A DNA stretch of 12,884 nt from Cyclostephanos tholiformis. Lineage: Eukaryota; Bacillariophyta; Thalassiosirophyceae; Thalassiosirales; Thalassiosiraceae. Below are positions 1 through 9,550 of the stretch, one piece after another; the stretch's first letter is position 1, and each line of letters begins with the position of its first letter. The position numbers and the translations under genes were made by a program. The stretch spans positions 1-12,884 of the forward strand of contig JALLPB010000799.1 of NCBI GenBank assembly GCA_036939975.1, read 5' to 3'. Below the pieces are notes generated by a model. The model was not told where the DNA came from and made no database searches. It saw nothing but the letters and a program-made list of their open reading frames with translations.

Positions 1-24
1 CCGCAAAATACTGAAACCGAAAAA

Positions 25-250
25 ATGACTGGAACCACCGCGGTAAGCAACTCTAGTTTTTATGCCTTTGTGTTGGGTCTTTTTAATTTTAGGAATGCTC
101 CAGTAGAAGGAAATACACTATGACCGAAATACTACAAACTAATTATTTTTTGTTTTGCCCTGTAATATGAAAGACGACAACGATGGCCGAATCGACGAAG
201 GTATGGATAAGCACGTCGATCATCGACGCCATCCTCCACCCCGGAAATAG
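25..250 (+). promoter_or_regulatory. Chain of three short upstream ORFs in the myosin leader
   Basis: Three short ORFs precede the myosin start: 25-123 (32 codons plus stop), 120-170 (16 plus stop) and 167-250 (27 plus stop). The first two junctions are ATGA overlaps, where the next ATG shares bases with the previous stop. The third ORF reads out of frame across the myosin ATG at 183. If transcribed as one leader, these would limit initiation at 183 or make it depend on reinitiation. The myosin ATG has A at -3 and G at +4, a good context. The peptides resemble nothing I recognise. Transcription start is unknown, so part of this may not be in the mRNA. Confidence 0.4.
43..92 (+). other. Candidate 5' leader intron (50 bases)
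   Basis: A GTAAGC donor at 43 and a T-rich tract ending TTTTTAATTTTAG at 92 make a plausible 50-base GT-AG intron. Removing it joins ATG 25 in frame to ATG 120, but that frame still stops at 168-170. It therefore does not extend the myosin protein. If real it lies in the leader. Short introns of this kind fit the 82-base coding intron downstream. Confidence 0.35.
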
Positions 251-3200
251 TAACACCAGGGTGGTCATCGGCTCCTCCTCCTCCTCCTCCTCCTCCTTCG
301 GCTCCGGAGTCCATCGTCATCCTCCGTCGTCGACGAGTTCGACGGTATCGAACGATTACGACGCGGATGGGGGGGGCGGGGGAGGAGGAGGCGGCGGCAA
401 CGGCAGGATCAATTGGGGATGGACGCGCGGGAACATCGTCGCTTCCCCCCCCGGCGGCGTGGGGGGGGGGGGAGGACGAGCGGGCGGCATGACGACTACG
501 ACTACGACTACGACGACGACTACGATCTTGAATGCGGACGGCAAATTGGAATCGTCGTCTCCGATATCGATAACGATCGACGATCCAAATAGCGAATACG
601 ACCGACTCGTCATTACCGTGCCGGGGAGGTACGTGGACGACGGCGGCGTCGTCATGATGAACGATCATCGCGGCGATCGCGAGGACGATTATAACGACGT
701 CTACATTGTTGGCGGGGGGGGACGGGGAGGGGGACCGAGGGACGACGACGACGAGGACGGTCCGTTGGGTTATCCCGACGATCTAATAACGCTCACCCAC
801 CTCCACGAGCCGGCGGTGGTGCACTGCCTGTGGAGGCGGTACGAGATGGACGGGATATATACCAATACCGGACCGATATTGATAGCGTTGAATCCCTTCA
901 AGGCTTGTTCGGATTTGTACTCGGATGCGGTAATGAGGAGGTATTGGGAGAGGGGGGAGGCCAGGATGATCACCGGGGGGGGTGGGGATGGTGGTGGGGG
1001 TGGGGGTAAGGGTGGTAAGGTCGACGATGACGATGACGACGACTCGAGGGCGGGGGGTGGGAAGGGCAGGTACGGTAACGACGCTCCCCTCCCCCCCCAC
1101 GTATATGACCTCGCCGATTCGACGTACCGCAGCATGATGATAAAAATGGACGTCGAGGGGGGGGTCGGAGGTGGTGGTGGTGGTGGCGGTGGCGGTGGTA
1201 GTAGGAGGCATCAGGGGGGTGTCGGTTCCGGATGCGATCAATCGATACTAGTTAGCGGCGAGAGCGGCGCGGGAAAGACCGTAACGACCAAGTTCATCAT
1301 GCAATACCTCGCGACGCTCTCCGAACGTAGGGCCGAGTCGCGTAAGACGAACGAATCGGGCGGTGGCGTCGTCGGGCGAACGTCGTCGTCGTCGGGGAGG
1401 GGGGGAAAGACGTCGTCGTCCGATGGGAAGAAGGGCGGGAGGAGGATGAGGAGGCCGTCCATCGCTAGCACCCTCCAATATTCGGACGTTGATCATCGTC
1501 ACGACGTTGGTATCGAGGAGCAGGTCCTACAGTCAAATCCAATACTTGAATCGTTCGGTAATGCCAGGACGATACGTAATGACAATTCGAGTCGTTTCGG
1601 CAAGTTCATCGAAATACGCTTCGATTCGTACGGTACCCTCGTGGGCGCGAGCGTCGAGACGTATTTGCTCGAGAAGGTGCGCCTTATATGCCAATCGGAG
1701 GGGGAGCGCAATTATCATGTGTTCTACGAGATGTTGCGTGGCATGAGTGATGACGACAAACGTCGTTTCTTACTAGACGAGTACGATACGCCGATGGACT
1801 TTCGAATAACAAGTCGATCGGGCACATACGACAGACGGGATGGTATAAACGATGCCGATACGTACGGCGACCTCGTCGAGGCCCTAGACGTCATGGGTTT
1901 CCCAGCGGAGAGGCAATGCGATCTATTCGGGGTGGCGAGCGCGATATTGCACTTGTCGAATATATCCATCAATCCCATAAGGGGGGGGGAGGAGTGCGAG
2001 ATCGACGGAACGAACGTCCACCTTGGTCCGGTGTTAGAGCTATTGGGCGTGACTAGGGAGAATCTGAATCAGGCCATATGCTACTTCAAGATCGAGGCGA
2101 GGGGTCAGTCGTATACTAGAGCGGTGCAGAAGGACAAGGCAGAGAAGGGATTAGAGGCGCTAATGAAGGCAACGTACAGCGCCATGTTCGATTTCATCGT
2201 GAGTACGATCAATTCGAGCATAACCGTGAAGAAGACCGGAGGGGGGGGAGGAGGGGGAGGAGGGGGCAGGGCGGCGTTGTCTAGGGGAGAGTCCTCGTCG
2301 TCGGTCAGCGCTTTCATCGGCGTACTCGACATATTCGGCTTCGAGAGCTTCAGGACGAATTCATTCGAGCAACTTTGCATAAATTATTGCAATGAGGTAG
2401 GTCCCTTACGTAGTATATTACTTTCCTCATCGCGCACCAAAACTGAGCGTGCACAATCCACACCCCACACCACACCAGGCATTGCAACAGCAGTTCAACC
2501 TCTTCGTGTTGAAGAACGAGCAGGACATCTACCAGCAAGAGGGAATAAGTTGGTCGTTTATATCATTTCCGGACAATCAAGATGCGCTGGACTTGATATG
2601 GAAGAAGGGGTACGGTATATTGAACATACTAGACGATCAGTGCAGGGCACCGGGTACCACGGACAAGACGTTTGCCAGTAAGTGTGCGCGTTGTTTGTGC
2701 TTTTTGCTGGTAGCTGTTACCTTTTTTATTTCTATTCATTCGTTTCATTGAACGATTTTAATATATTGTAAATCGTCCGATTGATGAATGCCCTTCCATT
2801 ATCATCCCCATCAGACGATTTGTACCAAAAACTAACAAACAAACCACGATTCGAGGCCAACTTTCGTCAGATGGGCGCGCGGCAGTTTGGGGTCTTGCAT
2901 TATGCTGGGCTAGTCGAGTACTCAACGGACGGATTCGTTGAGAAAAACAAGGACGAGCTCCCCCGAGAGGCGACGGACCTACTGTTGTCATCGTCGAGCG
3001 CGTTCATTAGGGAGCTCGCCGCGATCATCAGCTCCTCGTCGGCGTCACCGGACCAGATCAAGTCGGCGGCGCCGACGCGGGGTGGGAAGAAGAGCGTCAC
3101 CGTCGGCGGCCACTTCGCGAGCCAACTCCAATCGCTCAGGGCCAAAATCGAGCTCACGTCCCCCCATTATGTACGATGTCTGAAGCCCAACAGCCTACTC

Positions 3201-5915
3201 GTCCCTGATAATTTCGATCCACTGATGATTGTTGATCAGCTGCGGTGCGCTGGTGTCGTCGAGGCCGTGCGGGTCAGCCGCGTGGGATATCCCCAACGAT
3301 ACAATCATTCACAATTCGTTTCGCGGTACAGGACGCTAGGATTGCGCGAGATGAAAAAAGCGGCGAAGTCCTCATCGCGGAAGATGAAGCCGGTGGTCGT
3401 TTTAGTGGAAGCTATCGCGAGGAAAATGCTGGACTTCATGGACAAATCTCCGTCGGCGAAATCTACGCCGGTGAAAAAAAAAGACCAGAAGTCGAACTCC
3501 GAGGGAATCGTCGATTTATTGGCAGTGGGAATCCAAGTTGGTAAGACGAAGGTTTTCTTGCGACGACGGGCATTCGACGTTCTCGAACAAATGCGCAAGG
3601 GCCACATGTCCACTGCCGCGATCAAGGTACAGGCCATTGCGCGAGGATACATCCATCGCCGTGCGTATAATGAGTGTTGTGAGGCTAGTCTGCAGCTGCA
3701 ATGTTGGATCCGGGTAATCATCGCCGTAAGAAAAGTGCAGCTTGCACGTGACAATTTCAATGCCCAAAGGATTCAAAGTATTTATAGACAATATAAAGCT
3801 CGTACTGTGTATTTCAGTGTGCTGACAATCGTTCGATGGAGTCAACGGTGGCTACGTGGATCTCTAGGACGTGCAAGGTACAATAACTTGAGCAACTTAC
3901 GGCGTTCCGCCATTACGATTCAGTGCGCTGTTCGCGTCAGGCAATCTTGTCAAATTTTGGCGAAACTGAAGCACGATGCCAAGAACTTGCAGAATGTGAC
4001 CGAGGAAAGGGACAAATTTAGGGAGCGGATGGAACTGATGAGGATTGAAATGGAGTGGCTGAGATTGGCGGCAAAAAAAGAAGATGATGATGCTGCCAGA
4101 TTAATGAGCCAGGCAAACTTGCAGAATGAGATTGTTCATCTTAGGAATGAGTTGGCAACTGTAACTAAAAAGCTCGATGGGGAAATTAAACGATCTGAGA
4201 AGGCAATCCAGTCAGCACAGTCTATAAAATTACAATTGGAAACAGCCCACAAAACGATTGCTCTACTGGAAATCAAGTTGGCAGAAACTGGACACCCACT
4301 GACAAACGACAACGCGAGTATAATGCTGCAAGAGGAGTTAGACGAAGCACTCTCCCTTGCTCGTAAAAGAGATGAGGAAATTAAGAGGTTAAAAAGCGAA
4401 CTGAATAAAAATGGATCTGTTTTGTCGAAACCGCAGGCTTTTTCAAATAATTTTGGTGAGTCCAGAGAAGAGGATTCGAATGAGGTTGCGGCTTTGAGGA
4501 TTGAGATTGAAAAGTCAAAGATGGAACAGTCTTTGGCCTCAACACATGATGGTCTCTCCGAGTATACCTCACTCTCATCAGTACTGGAAATGAAAAGACT
4601 GAGAGAAGAAAACAAAGGTCTGAAAGAGGAGCTATATCAAAGTAGCTGCCAGTTGTCCCTCGTATCAGAATCTGCGATGTCGGAATCAAAATCGTCGTCA
4701 GAAAAAAAGTTGAAGAAGGAAATCTCAAAGTTAAAGGAGGCAAACAAAAAGATATTAGAAACGGCCGAAGAGCAATATGCATCTCTGGTGGATCTTGAGA
4801 AATCGAATGCCGAACTTAAGAGTGAAATCGAATGTTTGAAAAATGCAGCATTAGCCGGCCTTGCCACCGATGCAAATTCTTACGACAATTTAACGGCGCG
4901 TCTCGCGAGGGCAGAGTTAAGACTAAAAGCTGAGCAGACTCGTGCAGAAGAAGCAGTGGCTCGGGAGGCCAAGCTTCGAACAGAACTTGCGGAAATGCGC
5001 TCCTTTAAACACAATCAAAACGGCCTCTTAATGCATCAGTCTATTGATGAAGAAGAACAATGTGATGAAATTTCCACACTTCAGTATGAAGTCGAACGCC
5101 TTCGTAGTGAATTGCGCGTCGCGAAAGAAAATGTGAGACCTGCACAACATATTCCGCATGCAGAAGACATAAGTCACAAATACGACGAGCTTAAACGTAT
5201 CATCGTGCAGAAGGACTTGACAATTGAGAAACTCAAACTGCGTATCAGGACCCAAGATGCAGAGCTGAAATCCGTGGCAGAGGAAGTGACGGAGGAAGAC
5301 TTGATGTTTGGTATGAGAGACTACCGTGACGGCAACGCAGCTGTTGCCGCGGCCGAAAATGAAGGACTTCATGCTCTGAATGATGAATTATCCAGACAGC
5401 TTGAGAAGTACGCGGAGGAGTTGGAAGATGTGAAGAAGAGACTCAAGGAAGAAGAGACTCGTTCTGAGATGGAGATAAAAGCTTTTTCTGTTGCACTCAT
5501 GGGCGTGGATGAACTCCGCGTTGCCGCGGAAAACATGAGCCGGCAGCTTCATATCATAAAAACGAATGGATATGTTCCACCGGGTGGTTTGACGGGGGAA
5601 GATACATCCAGAAATATCCAAAGTGCAATGCGTGCAGTTGAGTCGATGGCCAGGGCGAATCAGAGCATCGACCATCCATCGATATCTGGCAAGGCTACTC
5701 AACAATCAGGATTCAACTTATGGAATATAATGAATGCCGTGATGAGTCCTGTACGAGAGTCGATAGACGACGAAACAGACGAGTTAGAAGAAGATATGTT
5801 CATCATATCCACTGATGATGCGGTATCGATAAGGAAAAGCTCATCGAAGCACAAATCATCCAAAAGGAAGAAAAAAAGGAGTGGTGGAGGTAGTGTCATC
5901 AGCTCATTTTTTTAA
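183..5915 (+). CDS. Unconventional myosin heavy chain, three exons (183-2396, 2479-2677, 2815-5915), 1837 residues
   Basis: An actin-based ATP-driven motor with a dimerising tail. The spliced frame is open throughout. Motor: start of the core at PDDLITLTHLHEP (about 198-210), P-loop GESGAGKT (359-366), switch I NDNSSRFGKF (466-475), switch II DIFGFE (716-721), HYVRC (922-926), converter end GKTKVFLR (1047-1054). About five IQ motifs follow at roughly 23-residue spacing (1074-1190), the sites for calmodulin-like light chains. A long coiled coil runs from about 1197 to 1700. The end has an acidic stretch (DDETDELEEDMF) and then a Lys/Arg-rich C-terminus (KHKSSKRKKKR). The motor has oversized Gly/Ser/Asp inserts before the core, before the P-loop, at loop 1 (about 380-450) and before switch II. 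The start at 183 is chosen because a stop at 168-170 closes the frame upstream. No cargo domain is recognised. Class is not assigned. A transposon begins on the base after the stop. Confidence 0.96.
369..398 (+). repeat. Poly-glycine codon tract (residues 63-72)
   Basis: Ten consecutive glycine codons (GGG, GGC, GGA) form a G-rich stretch with several runs of three or more G. It lies in the N-terminal extension before the motor core. Confidence 0.85.
461..475 (+). repeat. Longest G homopolymer in exon 1
   Basis: Twelve consecutive G (461-472) lie inside a Gly-rich N-terminal segment, close after a C run at 445-452. It is a hotspot for polymerase and sequencing slippage, yet the frame is intact across it. 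Confidence 0.85.
492..524 (+). repeat. ACT/ACG microsatellite coding poly-threonine (residues 104-114)
   Basis: Eleven threonine codons alternate ACG and ACT right after Met 103. It is a coding trinucleotide repeat in the divergent N-terminal extension, not in the conserved motor. Confidence 0.85.
975..1018 (+). repeat. G-rich tract coding a Gly-rich motor insert
   Basis: Repeated runs of three to six G separated by single bases code for a Gly/Lys-rich insert, followed by an Asp run (about 1023-1043). It sits in a surface-loop position between the RYWERGEARM segment and the conserved PPHVYDLADSTYR segment. Confidence 0.8.
1155..1203 (+). repeat. GGT/GGC repeat coding poly-glycine before the P-loop
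   Basis: The run starts as GGG codons and becomes a GGT/GGC repeat coding about 11 consecutive glycines. It lies some 30 residues before the P-loop, where most myosins have only a short linker. Confidence 0.8.
2238..2268 (+). repeat. G-rich tract coding ten glycines before switch II
   Basis: Codons GGA and GGG give an uninterrupted poly-Gly insert between the TVKKT segment and the RAALSRGESSSS segment. It ends about 40 residues before the switch II motif DIFGFE. Confidence 0.8.
2397..2478 (+). other. Myosin intron 1 (82 bases, phase 0)
   Basis: The donor GTAGGT follows codon 738 (Glu of NYCNE) and the acceptor CACCAG precedes GCATTGCAACAG. Splicing gives NYCNE-ALQQQFNLF, which restores the universally conserved relay-helix region of myosin. 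Read-through would stop the protein in frame near 2681. Confidence 0.93.
2678..2814 (+). other. Myosin intron 2 (137 bases, phase 1)
   Basis: The donor GTAAGT lies at 2678 and the acceptor ATCAG ends at 2814. The split codon A|AC gives Asn 805, so the joined sequence reads DKTFAN-DLYQKL, as expected in a myosin motor. The intron is AT-rich with a T-rich tract in its first half. Confidence 0.92.
5912..5915 (+). repeat. Left TTAA target-site duplication, containing the myosin stop
   Basis: TTAA precedes the left terminus; its last three bases are the myosin TAA stop codon. The matching copy is at 9633-9636. Confidence 0.85.
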
Positions 5916-5998
5916 GGGTGATTCACTCATATACCTAGCTTTAGCAAAATGGCTAACCTAGGGACATCTTTACCTTTTCGTACCATCCCAGAGCAGCC
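5916..5998 (+). repeat. Left terminal inverted repeat of element 1
   Basis: It pairs with 9551-9632 in reverse complement; roughly four-fifths of bases match by eye, with one 2-base gap (ATATACC against ATACC). It also matches the left end of element 2 as a direct repeat. Confidence 0.85.
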
Positions 5999-6019
5999 CA
6001 AAAAAATATAACCTTGCAT

Positions 6020-6292
6020 TGCACCGCAGCACGGTCAAGTGACTATATCCTTGAGATTTCACCCCTTAGTATGGCAATCCATTCTCAGTTGCTCATTTCA
6101 CTAGCAGCACAAATTCATATATCAAGTAATCAACATAATTATTTTTTCTTGGGAGTGATGTCCCATATCTCCCTAGAAAATTGTGGATTTTATTCCATTC
6201 CTCGGCAGCACAGAATTGTATTATCCTCTACTAAAGCATGTTAAACTGACACAATTAAAACTGTTGGCTTACTCAGCAGCACAAAAAATGGA
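6020..6292 (+). repeat. Left subterminal array of GCAGCAC motifs
   Basis: Copies of [A/G]GCAGCAC followed by A-rich bases occur near 6025, 6103, 6202 and 6272, about 70-100 bases apart and all in plus orientation. The same motif recurs inverted at the right end. Such repeated subterminal sites are transposase-binding sites in several DNA transposon families; that role is inferred here. Confidence 0.7.
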
Positions 6293-6376
6293 ATATCCTC
6301 ATTATTCTCCTCTGTCTGCTATCTAGGATTTGTGGTGACACTCCATAAAAGATATTCTATCAGCTCAGTCTGGAAC

Positions 6377-6577
6377 ATGTCACCAATTGCCATGCGCCAC
6401 CCTGATAAAGACAGATCATTGCCCCCCCCAGCTAACATTCCATCCAAACCAACCGAATGGAAGTGTCTCAACTGTAACTATACCAATCCCTCAGACATCT
6501 CAAGAGCTCCTGACTCAGAGGAGAGGGGGCAGAGATGTATTATCTGTTCTGCTATTACTCATTGTGTGATGAAGTAA
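6377..6577 (+). CDS. Small ORF with a RanBP2-like zinc-ribbon pattern inside element 1 (66 aa)
   Basis: A 66-residue frame from the first ATG. It reads WKCLNCNYTN around residues 28-37 and then QRCIICSA around 52-59, giving W-x-C-x2-C-x3-N and a second C-x2-C. That resembles the RanBP2/NZF zinc finger, except that the second pair lies about 20 residues after the first instead of about 10. A Pro-rich segment precedes it. It lies on the strand opposite the transposase. It could be an exon of a longer transposon gene, a captured host fragment or chance. The frame continues upstream without an ATG to 6332. Confidence 0.4.
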   Translation: MSPIAMRHPDKDRSLPPPANIPSKPTEWKCLNCNYTNPSDISRAPDSEERGQRCIICSAITHCVMK

Positions 6578-6632
6578 TATCTCTAAAATAACTCTCACCT
6601 TTACCACCTCTTTGTTACTGCTCTACTAGTGC

Positions 6633-7177
6633 TTATTTCAATTTCTTTATCTCAACCTTGATACTGGCACATCTATCCTCACATTCCTGTGTTGCCTCCT
6701 TTGCCAGTTCATCATAGATTCCAAAGGAGACCTTCCTTGATGTGTTACATGTCATTTTGCATAGAGTCTCAAGACTCTTTGGAAGATGTTCTTGCTGGTG
6801 CTTAATTTGTTCTTCTAATTTCTTAATTTCCCCCATCAATTTATCCTCATTTCTACTCTCAAGCTAGGACCACCATTAGCAGGGGAGGCGGAGAAATATT
6901 TCTTCATTGTTGCCTTTTCAAGTGCCTTCATGTATGGTTCAAATTGAGCACTTTGGTAATAAGTATCAGGACCCCCAAGGGGCAACAGAATTTGATGCAA
7001 TCTATATCCATATGGGACAGTTGTATCAGTATCTGGGGTGGTGGGCATTGTTGGTTGTCTGATTGGTGATTGAATGGGCTCTCTTTGTCTAGCATGAGTG
7101 GCAACCCTTTGTTCAATTTGAATTTGGATTCTGTTGCTAAATAGTAACAATTTGGCTTCTATGTGCTCAGAGGGCAA
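6633..7177 (-). pseudogene. Transposase fragment: C-terminal coiled-coil tail
   Basis: Two frames join here. 7177-6836 reads a Gln/Thr/Pro-rich segment (PTMPTTPDTDTTVPYGYRLH) and then YYQSAQFEPYMKALEKATMK. 6839-6633 reads MGEIKKLEEQIKHQQEHLPK and then a Cys/Lys-rich end. The frames overlap at 6836-6839, consistent with a single-base shift. The heptad-like Leu/Ile/Lys pattern predicts a coiled coil. The piece could be the transposase tail or a second protein of the element. No database family is recognised. Confidence 0.45.
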
Positions 7178-7258
7178 TCATAGGTGCCTTTGTGTTGCAA
7201 CAACTGGTCTACTCAGAAGCAGCATGAATTTAAAATGCATTCACTCATAAGCAGCTCT

Positions 7259-7897
7259 TTATGAGATTTGACATAATTCATGGGCAGTACAAAATGTTAC
7301 AAATATAGGGCATAATATTAATTTTTCTTTTGATAACACAATACCAAATGCTAATGGAAATGAGTTACAGTTAGATGTTATACCATAGCAAGAATAAAGT
7401 GTATACTTGCCAAAATTCATATGGGCAGCATCGACCTGATACACAGTCTGGAGTAACGGCACAGTGTTCTTTGCAGGAGCAATTGACAAGAAAATCCTAA
7501 TGACAAATTTGTCACCGTTCTCAGAGTCTACTCCACAATTCTTGTTGAGGCCAACATCATCCAACATTTCTTGGTTTGCACTCTCCCATGCTTGAATATA
7601 CTTGATCTTCTTGGCCTTTACCATCGTCTTCTCATTCTTCTCCAGGATATTCATCTTCTCCTGCAAGACAACATCCAGTAATCTCTTCCACACATCCCTT
7701 GGTGTCTTCACAAAAATGTCATAATCATGACCCCCTTCATCAAGTTGCTCAGCTAAGGCTGGTAGATATGTAACATTCTTCTCAGGGTCACCAAATACAT
7801 GTGCCCTGATAATTGTCCTTACTTTCATGATCAAAGCATAAGTTAGGAATATATCTATGATGTATGGTTTAAGCAGCATACTTATCTCTTTCTCCAA
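7259..7897 (-). pseudogene. Transposase fragment: start of a MULE-like DDE core
   Basis: The first half has SMLLKPYIIDIFLTYALIM, then VFGDPEKNVTYLPALAEQL and EGGHDYDIFVK, like the helical region ahead of MULE catalytic cores. The core strand reads VDAAHMNFGKYTLYSCYGI, then NCNSFPLAFGIV. This matches the MULE signature of a catalytic Asp (codon at 7430-7432) followed by x2-H, the G-x-L strand and FPLAFG. The frame stops at 7259 shortly after, and the rest of the catalytic domain is not found downstream. The nearest ORF start is a TTG, not ATG, consistent with an internal fragment. Confidence 0.65.
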
Positions 7898-8438
7898 CAG
7901 GTTGGGTTTCTCTTATATTGCAGTGCACAATAGGCACTATCCACTTAGACTTGATTGGGGACTTGATGCAAGGCTTCTTTGGAACATGTGGTTCCAACTC
8001 TTCACCTTCAGACTGATCATCTTCAAATGCAACACACACTGGAACCAATGAAACTAGATCTGGATTGCCAGATTCCATCCCCCAAAGAACATCAAATGCA
8101 TCACCAAGTGTTTTGTTTGGAAGTGGAGGAGTTAAATCTGCTACCTCAACAGGTGGGATAGCAGGCTTTGGAGGCTGCTTGTTTGCATTAGTTTTCCTAA
8201 CTTTCTTTGCTGGCACATAGATTTGCCTGCCATTCTGTGCGATGCATTTTGTCACCTTCCATTTCAATCCAGTGGTGCCACCATTGCATCCATGGACATC
8301 TTCCTCAAAGGAGTCACTCCTAACTATTTTAATCCAGACACCAAATAGGTTTGCCTCCTCCCTAATTTGCATGAGTAATGTCTCTTTGTCTGGAAAGGTA
8401 TGTCCCTCTGCAAGAGCAAACTCGACCACCTCTGTCAT
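7869..8438 (-). pseudogene. Transposase fragment: MuDR-like DNA-binding region
   Basis: The N-terminal part reads FALAEGHTFPDKETLLMQIR, continues through EEANLFGVWIKIVRSDSFEE, and then has CNGG and KWKVTKC. This is the arrangement of the MuDR/FAR1-type transposase N-terminus: a G-x-x-F helix-forming segment, then basic residues and Cys-bounded strands. A Lys/Pro-rich linker and an acidic patch (EDDQSEGEELEP) follow. The frame ends at 7869 just as the next piece begins in another frame, with about 29 bases of overlap, so an indel or a very short intron separates them. Confidence 0.6.
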
Positions 8439-8638
8439 TGGCTGGAACTGTTCTGCAATTCAACCAGTTTAGCCAATACTATTATTGATGAAACTGCAAC
8501 CATCCACTTGTCCACCATAAAAATGATTATGCCTTTGCATGTCCCTCTCCCTCTTCCATTTTTCTCCCATGAAATGATAGCCTCTTTAGCATCATCTGCA
8601 TTCATATTAGTTGTGTCAGGTTTGGGTAGCCGCTCCAT
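8435..8638 (-). pseudogene. Transposase fragment: basic linker segment
   Basis: The frame reads MERLPKPDTTNMNADDAKEA and onward to a hydrophobic VDKWMVAVSSIIVLAKLVEL stretch, stopping at 8435. The hydrophobic part may be an unspliced intron, since a TTGCAG acceptor-like site near 8458 precedes the next coding piece (EQFQPMTEVVEFAL). No donor is clear. No known domain is recognised in this piece. Confidence 0.4.
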
Positions 8639-8732
8639 TTTAGCTTTCCTGCCCGCATCCTTTCACTTCACCCAATCAACACGATATGACACCAAGAGTT
8701 CATCATCTTCTAACAATGAGCTGTCGAGAACA

Positions 8733-8957
8733 TCAGAATATGAGAAATTCATCTTTGCTGCCATCTTCTTCATCATCACTGTTGGCCTCATTATCAGATG
8801 ATGAAATTAATGCTTTGCTATCAGTTTCATCGTCATCCAATTCATCATCCTCATCCTCATCATTATCCTCTTCCTTATCTTTGTCATCAGAATAGTTGAT
8901 ATCTTCCTGGCTTGGATTGGTATGAAATGAATCATCAGTCAAAGCTTGAGCAACTGT
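8733..8957 (-). pseudogene. Transposase fragment: acidic N-terminal segment
   Basis: An open stretch with no ATG start, dominated by Asp, Glu and Ser (blocks such as DKEEDNDEDEDDELDDDE). It ends at a stop in SKDEFLIF. The neighbouring frame continues with DSSLLEDDELLVSYRVDWVK and then a TGA near 8668, and resumes as KDAGRKAKMERLPKPDTT. This pattern suggests one original frame broken by a frameshift and a nonsense change. The acidic repeats also look like a GAT/GAA-type microsatellite expansion. Confidence 0.5.
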
Positions 8958-9244
8958 TCATGCTGCAACTGAATTATTGTGACTGCAAGTGCGCCTGCTA
9001 GGAGAATCTTCAGTGGTGAGTAGTGGTGCTGCACCTCAAGGCTGCTTTTGGGGCTTCTGAGCTGTTTGTTTGGTTCAAGGCATGGTGTGCTGCTCAGAAA
9101 TTGTGACGAATGAACTGAGGCTGATGAGTGACAGCCAAACCTAAGGGAGGAGGAGGATGCAGTGGAAGAGAATGATCCAATGGAAAACAAAAAAGTTCTA
9201 ATTTTGTGGAGCTCATATATGTACTGTTTTTTTTAATTAATATT

Positions 9245-9520
9245 GTGCTGCTCTGTAAAACATTATTTTTTTGTGATGCTCAAGAATAACTTTTTCAACG
9301 TTGATCCGGGACTGGTGTGATACATACCAGACAACAAAATGACTAGCCCAGAGTATAATCAGGAATTTTGTGCTGCTCAAGGACAGGTGTTTCTGTCACC
9401 ACCGGCAGGCTAATTTTGTGATGCTATAGGATACATTAACATGAATTTGTGCTGCTTAGCAATCTACAGAATAAATTTGTGGTGTTCAGAAAAAGTGTTT
9501 ATATTTTCATGATGCTTGGC
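9245..9520 (-). repeat. Right subterminal array of TTTGTGCTGCT motifs
   Basis: TTGTGCTGCT or one-base variants (TTGTGATGCT, TTGTGGTGTT) occur near 9243, 9271, 9370, 9415, 9447, 9476 and 9508. They are the reverse complement of the left-end AGCAGCACAAA motif. The same motif is found in more diverged form at 8955-9110. Confidence 0.75.
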
Positions 9521-9550
9521 AAACAAGTAAGCATTCAAAACACCAAAAAA

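Larger units (their letters stand above)
6633..8957 (-). pseudogene. Broken transposase gene of element 1 (overall extent)
   Basis: Minus-strand pieces in consistent order: acidic N-terminus (8957-8733), Lys-rich segment (8638-8435), DNA-binding region (8438-7869), DDE core start (7897-7259), coiled-coil tail (7177-6633). They lie in different frames and are broken by stops. Some breaks could be introns, but the overlap at 7869-7897 leaves no room for a normal one. The core stops soon after the first catalytic Asp, so the second Asp, a distal C/D-x2-H and the final Glu are missing. The gene is therefore judged non-functional. Complete family relatives would be expected elsewhere in the genome. 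Confidence 0.7.

Noticed and set aside
369..1203. Gly-rich inserts as unannotated introns
   Set aside because: They keep the frame, have no paired GT...AG boundaries at sensible positions, and flow directly into conserved motor sequence.
132..1502. Long minus-strand ORFs opposite myosin exon 1 (Arg-, Pro- or Val-rich)
   Set aside because: They are the complement of Gly/Asp/Ser/Thr codon runs; their low-complexity composition has no independent coding sign.
6014..6244. Plus-strand 76-residue ORF
   Set aside because: It overlies the subterminal motif array and terminal repeat; no domain and no protein-like pattern.
8242..8895. Plus-strand ORFs at 8242-8472, 8400-8801 and 8686-8895
   Set aside because: They are antisense to transposase fragments; the Ser-rich one is the complement of the acidic GAT/GAA repeat.
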